Part shown: positions 6,531 to 11,846 of the stretch, one piece after another
Layout: the number at the start of each line of letters is the position of its first letter
How positions within the stretch are numbered: the stretch's first letter is position 1
Assembly: GCA_913031335.1 (NCBI GenBank)
Contig: CAJWGI010000014.1
Span: 1-11,846 of the forward strand
Direction: 5' to 3'
DNA length: 11,846 nucleotides
Source: an uncultured Anaerolineales bacterium
Lineage (GTDB): Bacteria; Chloroflexota; Anaerolineae; Anaerolineales; UBA11657
Notes under the pieces: model-generated
Database searches by the model: none
The model's input: the letters and a program-made list of their open reading frames with translations, nothing else
What the model was told of the DNA's origin: nothing
Program-made: the position numbers and the translations under genes

Positions 6531-7896
6531 CATCACCGCTGCGCTCAGCGCAATGGCGAGCGGCCCCATGGTGCTGCTTGTGCCGGTTCTCATCACCGCC
6601 TTATTGATCTTCGTGAATGGCGTGTTTGTAGCCGCCGAATTTGCAATCATCGGCGTGCGCCGCACCCAGATGGAACAGCTCGCCGGCGAGGGAAACGCAC
6701 GCGCGCGGCGCGTGCTGGCCATTCTTGAATCACCCGCCGCGCAAGACCGCTACATCGCCACCGCGCAACTGGGCATAACTTTGGCCTCGCTCGGGCTGGG
6801 CATGTACGCCGAACCCCGCATCGCCCATTTCATCGAACCGTATTTGGGCCTGATTGCAGGCGCAGCCCCGCGCCCGGTTCTGACGCACTCGCTGGCCACA
6901 ATCCTAGCGCTGGCTTTGCTCACTTATCTGCATGTTGTTTTAGGAGAAATGGCGCCCAAATCGCTCGCGCTCAGCGCGCCCCGCCGCGCCGCGCTGACGG
7001 TGATTGGCATGATGCACTGGGCGCAGAGATTGCTGGCCCTGCCCGTGACCGCGCTAAACGCTGTCGGCGCCGGGTTGCTGCACCTGCTGCGCGTGCGGGC
7101 GCCCGGGGGGCACACGCGCCTGCACTCCGCTCAGGAGCTGGTTCAAATCGTCAGCGAAAGCGCGTTGAGCGGGCTGCTGAACGATAATGAAAGAGCGTTG
7201 CTGCTGGGGGTGTTCGATTTTACGGAGCGGCGCGTGCATCAGGTGATGACTCCGCGCAATCGCTTGCAGGCCATTGCGCATGACACTGCGCTGACCGACG
7301 TGTTGAGCCATGTGACCACCAGCCGTTTCAGTCGCTTTCCAGTTTATCAGGACGATCTTGACCACGTCATCGGCATCCTGCATGTGAAGGACCTGGTCCG
7401 GCCGAAGATGCACCCGTCAGAGGATTTCGATCTACGCCTGCTGTTGCGTGCAGCGCCGCATCTGCCCGAAAACGCCCCGTTGGCCAGTCTGCTGACTGCC
7501 TTCAAGAGCGGGCAATCTCACATGGCCATCGTGCTGGATGAATACGGCGGCACCGCCGGAATCGTGACCATGGAAAATCTGGTGGAAGAGATTGTGGGCG
7601 AGGTGCGCGACGAATTCGATGTGGAGCCAGAGCCGCTGCGCAATATCGCTCCCGGCGTGCTGGAAACCGCCGGTGATTACCCGGTTGACGATTTGCTAGA
7701 ACTGGTCAGCCTGGGCGCTCGCGATAAATTGCCGCCGGTGGACACAGTCAGCGGATTGCTGATGACATGGCTGGGCCGCCCGCCGCGCCCAGGCGACCGC
7801 TACGCGCATCTGGAGACCACCTTCACCGTACTCACGGTAGAGGGACTTGCCGCCGCACGGGTGCGCATCGAGTTCCCCGCGCCAAGCGGTCAATGA
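6523..7896 (+). CDS. CNNM/CBS-pair/CorC-domain membrane protein
   Basis: This is a 457-residue full-length member of the same family as the gene before it. The CNNM transmembrane domain (about 15-215) carries F-V-N-G-V-F-V-A-A-E-F-A near residue 30 and G-E-M-A-P-K at 141-146. The CBS pair (about 235-365) has V-M-T-P-R-N at its start and V-L-D-E-Y-G-G-T-A-G-I-V-T in its second half. A C-terminal CorC_HlyC domain (about 375-455) contains the typical D-Y-P-V-D-D and the hydrophobic core of the transporter-associated fold. In CorC/CNNM relatives the CBS module binds ATP/Mg and gates divalent cation export; that role is inferred here. The start at 6523 rests on a strong GGAGG site and on the N-terminus lining up with the first transmembrane helix. 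The gene converges with dnaE, with only 38 bases between the stops and no clear terminator hairpin. Confidence 0.93.
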   Translation: MDSITAALSAMASGPMVLLVPVLITALLIFVNGVFVAAEFAIIGVRRTQMEQLAGEGNARARRVLAILESPAAQDRYIATAQLGITLASLGLGMYAEPRIAHFIEPYLGLIAGAAPRPVLTHSLATILALALLTYLHVVLGEMAPKSLALSAPRRAALTVIGMMHWAQRLLALPVTALNAVGAGLLHLLRVRAPGGHTRLHSAQELVQIVSESALSGLLNDNERALLLGVFDFTERRVHQVMTPRNRLQAIAHDTALTDVLSHVTTSRFSRFPVYQDDLDHVIGILHVKDLVRPKMHPSEDFDLRLLLRAAPHLPENAPLASLLTAFKSGQSHMAIVLDEYGGTAGIVTMENLVEEIVGEVRDEFDVEPEPLRNIAPGVLETAGDYPVDDLLELVSLGARDKLPPVDTVSGLLMTWLGRPPRPGDRYAHLETTFTVLTVEGLAAARVRIEFPAPSGQ

Positions 7897-7934
7897 CTCT
7901 GCACGCCACGGCATGACCGACTATTGCGCAGAAG

Positions 7935-10900
7935 TCACAGCAGCAGCGGATGCACTTCTATGTCGTCAGGCGAATTGACCACGCTGGCAAGCTTGTCCAT
8001 TAATTCCTCGCAATGGCCGGTGGTATGGTTGGCGAAATCAAGCTCGAAGCAGCGCCCGTCATCCTCGTACACCACCATCGCGAAGTGGTCCTCGCCGGGA
8101 AAACTGCTCATCACATTAAACACCCACTTGACACGCAATTTGTAATTGCTCCGGTCTCGCGCGGGCCGGAGCGTAACCACAATGCGCTTGGCCGATTGTT
8201 CATGCCCGTAATTTTCAGGTTGCGCGGCTACCGGCATCGGATCAAGCCGCTGCGCCTCCGGCGCGGACGGTGGCGTGGAAGCCTCCCCGGCGCTCCCCAG
8301 CTCCTCTGTCGGGTCGACTTCCTCCTCCGGAGGCAGCGTCTCCCAGATATCGGCCGGAGGCTGGTCTCCGTTGGCCGCGCTCACGCCGTTCTTGTCAGCC
8401 GAAAGCAACGTGCCCTCGGCTGGTTGCACTAATTTTAGTTCACTCTCGATACGACTGACCAGCACGTTTGCATCGCCCCGTTTAGTATCCACTTTGCCAG
8501 TGACGGCCACGAGCGCATCTACCTGCAGCCACTCCTGCACCTGCCGCCACACATCCGGAAATACAACCAGGTCGGCGAAGCCCTGCAAATCCTCAAGCGA
8601 GATAAAGGCCATCGGCGCGCCTTTCTTGGTGATGTGCGGCCGAATGTGGGCAATGGTGCCGGCCAGAATGACCACCTGGTCATCCATATCGGCCAGATCC
8701 CCGCTGTAGGCCGTAATCACCTGCTCTATCTCTTCAATGTGTGAGAGCAGCGGGTGGTCACTGACATATACGCCCACCAGTTCTTTTTCCCAACTGCGCA
8801 GCTGCCGCGCCGAGATTTCATCTGCATCGGCCTGAAGCTGGATGTTCGCGCTGCCATTCTCCCCGGAGAGCATGTCGAACATCGTCGCCTGCCCGACCTC
8901 GGCTGCCTTGTGCACCGCTGCGCTGGCGCCGAGCAGTTGCTCGATGGCGACGAGAAGCTGATAGCGGGGCGCCAGCGAGTCGATCGCACCGACCTTCACC
9001 AGGCTTTCGAGAGCACGTTTGCCCACATTGCGCAAATCGACCTGCGTGCAAAAGTCGTCCAAGCTCGCGAACAACCCCTGCTCGCTTCGCGCCCGGAGAA
9101 TCTCCTGGACGGCGCCGTCGCCCACGTTTTTCACGGCACACAACCCAAAACGCACCGCGTTACTGCCGTTACCATTGTCCTGCACGCGGAAATCCAGCTC
9201 GCTGTGATTGATGTCCGGCGGAAGCACCTCAATCCCCATGCGGCGCGCGTCAGCCACGTATAAGGCCAGCTTTTCGGTGTCATCGTGCTCGGCGGTGAGC
9301 ATCGCGGTCATATACTCCGAAGGGTAATGCGCCTTCAGATAAGCCGTCTGCACTGCGATGACGCCATAATCAGCGGCATGCGCTTTATTAAAACCGTAGC
9401 GAGCGAACTCCTCCCAATCATCGAAAATAGCGTTGGCAGTTCTTTCGGGGATGTCATTTGCCACCGCGCCGTGCACGAACTTCCCGCGGTGCTGCATGAG
9501 CTTATCCCTGATTTTTTTGCCCACAGCCTTGCGCAAATCGTCGGCCTCCTCTGCGCTGTAACCGGCCAGAGCCATGGCCGCAAACATGAGCTGCTCCTGA
9601 TACACCGGCCGGCCATAGGTCTCCTTGAAAAGCGGCTCCAGGGCGGGATGCAGATAGGTGACTTTTTCCTCGCCGTGCATGCGCCGGATATAGTGCGGGA
9701 TGAAATCCATCGGCCCGGGACGATAAAGCGCCACCATGGCAATCACGTGCTCCAGACGAGTAGGCTTCATGGCGCGCAGAAAGCGGCGCATGCCCGCGCC
9801 CTCGACCTGAAAGACGCCAGCCACATCTCCCCGTCCAAGCAGCTCAAAACTGGCCGGGTCGTCAGTGGGGATGTTGTGCAAGTTCAGTTCAACGTCGTGG
9901 CGCTCCTTGATGAGTTCACACGCCCGCGCCATCACCGTCAGCGTGCGTAGCCCGAGAAAATCTACTTTCAGCAATCCAAGGCTGTCCAGCACCTCCATCT
10001 CAAACTGAGTGGTGGCAGCAATCACGTTGTGCTGCGCGTTGCTGCCCGTGGAGCGGTGCAACGGGATGTATTCCACCAACGGCCTATCGGCGATGACCAC
10101 CCCGGCGGCATGCGTGCCGGCGTTGCGATGCACTCCTTCAAGTTGCCGGGCGGTGTCAATCATCTTGCGCAGGTTCGCGTCGTTGGCGTGTACCGCCCGG
10201 AATTCAGGCGCATCCTGCAGCGCCGCAGAGATGCTGACCGGGTTCCCGGGAATGTTTGGCACCAGCTTGGCCACCCGGTCGACCTCGTTGAGGGGAATGT
10301 CCATGACGCGTCCCACATCCCGGATAGCCGCGCGCGCCTTGAGCGTCCCGAAGGTGATAATCTGCGCCACCTTGTCCTCGCCATATTTCTGCGCGGTGTA
10401 TTCCAGCAGCTCGTAGCGGCGGTCATCCTGGAAGTCCAGATCGATATCCGGCATGGATGCCCGCCCCGGATTCAAGAAGCGTTCGAAAATCAAACCGTGT
10501 TCCAGCGGACAGACCAGCGTAATTCCCAGGGCATAAGCCACAATTGAACCGGCGGCCGAACCGCGAGCGTTGTACCAAATGCCCCGTTCGGCGGCGAATT
10601 TGCATAGGTCCCACACTATCAAGAAATAGGCGTCGAAATTCATGTCGCCAATAACCTTCAATTCCACGTCCAGTCGCTCGCGGATGGCCGCATCAGTGGC
10701 GCGCGCGCCATAACGCGTGACCAGGCCCTGCTCGCACAGATGGCGCAGGTAGCCGGAGTTGTCGTGTCCGTCCGGAACCGCAAATACTGGCAAGTGCACT
10801 CCCTCTGTTTCGAGATTAACGCTGCAGCGTTCCGCCACGACCAGCGTGTTCTCGATCGCCCCGGGCACATGCCCGAAGAGTTTTTGCATCTCCTCCTCCG

Positions 10901-11636
10901 AGCGTAGATAGTATGAATCGCCATTCATGCGCATGCGTTTCTTGTCATTGAGGAGCGCATTGGTCTGCACACACAGCAGCACATCGTGCAATTGCGCATC
11001 CTCCTGCTTCACATAATGGACATCGTTCGTCGCTATGAACTGCAGGCCGTAGCGGGGGCCGTAATCCAGCAGCACCCGATTGACTTCGTTCAGGCTGGGA
11101 ATGTCATGGTCCTGCAGCTCGATGAAGAAACGCTCGCTGCCGAACACCTGCAAATAGAAATCCATGAGTTGCTCTGCGAGCTCAGTATTCCCAGATAGTA
11201 AAGCGCGCGGAATCTCGCCCGAGAGGCAGCCGGTGGTGCAGATCAGGCCATCGGCGTGCCCGGCCAAAAAGTCATGGTCTATGCGCGGACGGTGATAAAA
11301 ACCTTGCAGCTGAGCAGCAGTAGCAATCTGCAAAAGGTTGTGGTAGCCGGTGTGGTTTTCCGCGAGCAGTAGCACGTGAAAGCGTTTCGCATCAAACTGC
11401 GCCACTCGATCGGTCATCTTGCGCGTGGCCATGTAGGCTTCCATGCCAATGATTGGATTGATTTCCGCTTCTTGGCAGGCGCGGTAGAAATCAATCACAC
11501 CGTACATGGCGCCGTGGTCAGTGAGCGCAAGAGCGGGCATGCCCAAATCGCGCGCGCGCGCAGCCAGTGCGCGCACGTTGCTCAGGCCATCCAGCAACGA
11601 ATACGAGGAATGAGTATGCAGATGAACGAATGACAT
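7935..11636 (-). CDS. dnaE: DNA polymerase III subunit alpha
   Basis: This is the catalytic subunit of the replicative DNA polymerase, 1233 residues, somewhat longer than the E. coli protein. An N-terminal PHP domain (1-290) keeps apparent metal ligands H7, H9, D40, H41, E66, C137, D205 and H207, plus H87 or H95. The palm has G-S-A-A-G-S and M-P-D-I-D-L-D-F, with catalytic D399 and D401; the third Asp is D559 in L-K-V-D-F-L-G-L-R. Thumb and finger regions follow, then a helix-hairpin-helix region and an OB fold at about 980-1030. After the OB fold there is an acidic, Pro/Ala-rich linker (about 1075-1150) and a final 80-residue globular part that I do not recognise. No intein or frameshift is visible. 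The ATG at 11634-11636 sits immediately before the PHP strand (F-V-H-L-H-T-H). Its ribosome site is weak. The gene stands alone in this window. Confidence 0.97.
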   Translation of the reverse strand: MSFVHLHTHSSYSLLDGLSNVRALAARARDLGMPALALTDHGAMYGVIDFYRACQEAEINPIIGMEAYMATRKMTDRVAQFDAKRFHVLLLAENHTGYHNLLQIATAAQLQGFYHRPRIDHDFLAGHADGLICTTGCLSGEIPRALLSGNTELAEQLMDFYLQVFGSERFFIELQDHDIPSLNEVNRVLLDYGPRYGLQFIATNDVHYVKQEDAQLHDVLLCVQTNALLNDKKRMRMNGDSYYLRSEEEMQKLFGHVPGAIENTLVVAERCSVNLETEGVHLPVFAVPDGHDNSGYLRHLCEQGLVTRYGARATDAAIRERLDVELKVIGDMNFDAYFLIVWDLCKFAAERGIWYNARGSAAGSIVAYALGITLVCPLEHGLIFERFLNPGRASMPDIDLDFQDDRRYELLEYTAQKYGEDKVAQIITFGTLKARAAIRDVGRVMDIPLNEVDRVAKLVPNIPGNPVSISAALQDAPEFRAVHANDANLRKMIDTARQLEGVHRNAGTHAAGVVIADRPLVEYIPLHRSTGSNAQHNVIAATTQFEMEVLDSLGLLKVDFLGLRTLTVMARACELIKERHDVELNLHNIPTDDPASFELLGRGDVAGVFQVEGAGMRRFLRAMKPTRLEHVIAMVALYRPGPMDFIPHYIRRMHGEEKVTYLHPALEPLFKETYGRPVYQEQLMFAAMALAGYSAEEADDLRKAVGKKIRDKLMQHRGKFVHGAVANDIPERTANAIFDDWEEFARYGFNKAHAADYGVIAVQTAYLKAHYPSEYMTAMLTAEHDDTEKLALYVADARRMGIEVLPPDINHSELDFRVQDNGNGSNAVRFGLCAVKNVGDGAVQEILRARSEQGLFASLDDFCTQVDLRNVGKRALESLVKVGAIDSLAPRYQLLVAIEQLLGASAAVHKAAEVGQATMFDMLSGENGSANIQLQADADEISARQLRSWEKELVGVYVSDHPLLSHIEEIEQVITAYSGDLADMDDQVVILAGTIAHIRPHITKKGAPMAFISLEDLQGFADLVVFPDVWRQVQEWLQVDALVAVTGKVDTKRGDANVLVSRIESELKLVQPAEGTLLSADKNGVSAANGDQPPADIWETLPPEEEVDPTEELGSAGEASTPPSAPEAQRLDPMPVAAQPENYGHEQSAKRIVVTLRPARDRSNYKLRVKWVFNVMSSFPGEDHFAMVVYEDDGRCFELDFANHTTGHCEELMDKLASVVNSPDDIEVHPLLL

Positions 11637-11737
11637 TCAGCAGGTCGTCCGCGGGCACGGCCCACGCCCACGGGCTCAGGCCTATGTGCGCAGCCATGCC
11701 CGAAAAGGTGCATCGCTGCCACAGAGAGGCCCGAGCG

Positions 11738-11746
11738 ATTATAGCA
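11738..11746 (-). promoter_or_regulatory. Extended -10 promoter upstream of dnaE
   Basis: The minus strand reads TGC-TATAAT, a perfect extended -10 element. Transcription would start near 11731, leaving a leader of about 95 bases before the dnaE ATG. No -35 box is recognisable at 16-18 bases, which is common for extended -10 promoters. Confidence 0.6.
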
Positions 11747-11789
11747 CGCGAGGTAGTTTCGGCGCACGCGCCGGGGCGCGGCAGTGCAA

Positions 11790-11815
11790 ATTATACGAGG
11801 ACAATCCGTTGTCAA
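11790..11815 (-). promoter_or_regulatory. Second promoter-like pair upstream of dnaE
   Basis: The minus strand carries TTGACA (11815-11810) and TATAAT (11795-11790), both perfect, but only 14 bases apart instead of 16-18. The -35 overlaps an inverted repeat GACAA (11800-11804) / TTGTC (11809-11813), which might be an operator. Either the spacing makes this a weak or regulated promoter or the match is partly accidental. Confidence 0.4.
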
Positions 11816-11846
11816 GAGCAGACCGTGCCGCGGTCACACGCCACAA

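Noticed and set aside
7897..7934. Terminator or small gene between the CNNM gene and dnaE
   Set aside because: Only a weak TCTGC/GCAGA pairing over a long loop is visible, with no T-run and no open frame; the dnaE TGA is also not followed by any selenoprotein-like motif.
9285..9950. 221-residue plus-strand open frame inside dnaE
   Set aside because: It lies wholly opposite the DnaE catalytic region and has no family resemblance.
11637..11846. Divergent gene upstream of dnaE
   Set aside because: No plus-strand frame with coding character begins here; the stretch holds only promoter-like elements and GC-rich sequence.

Overview
The window comes from a GC-rich bacterial chromosome and holds nine protein genes, eight complete and one cut by the left edge. 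I see no rRNA, tRNA, CRISPR array or mobile element. The dnaK-dnaJ-prmA order, the long DnaE with an intact PHP domain and the CYELGHQ-type B12/radical SAM protein made me think of Chloroflexota or a similar deep-branching lineage. That is an inference from recollection; no marker gene here proves it.

Layout. Positions 1-2569 (+) hold a chaperone/translation block: the DnaK C-terminus, dnaJ, and prmA, which overlaps dnaJ by 4 bases. Positions 2570-3013 (+) hold a small winged-helix regulator with a clear sigma70-type promoter and repeats in its leader. Positions 3005-5272 (-) hold a two-gene operon: an alpha/beta hydrolase, then a cobalamin-binding-type radical SAM protein. A palindromic divergent promoter region separates this operon from 5451-7896 (+), which holds two tandem CNNM/CBS (CorC/hemolysin-C-like) membrane proteins overlapping by 8 bases. 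Positions 7935-11636 (-) hold dnaE, with promoter-like elements upstream to the right edge.

The most notable feature is the 3' end of the radical SAM gene. Conventional translation stops at UGA (3032-3034) right after the sequence ESWFC. Reading that UGA as selenocysteine gives a C-U-A-E-P motif and a short tail ending at a second UGA (3005-3007). A perfect 8-bp hairpin with loop GGC starts 13 nt past the UGA, with its loop 21 nt past it. This placement fits a bacterial SECIS element. I therefore annotate the gene as a 479-residue selenoprotein, not a 470-residue protein. The hairpin also encodes the last residues and stop of the convergent winged-helix gene, so the two genes overlap tail to tail. 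No selenocysteine machinery (selA, selB, selC, selD) lies in this window, so decoding depends on genes elsewhere.
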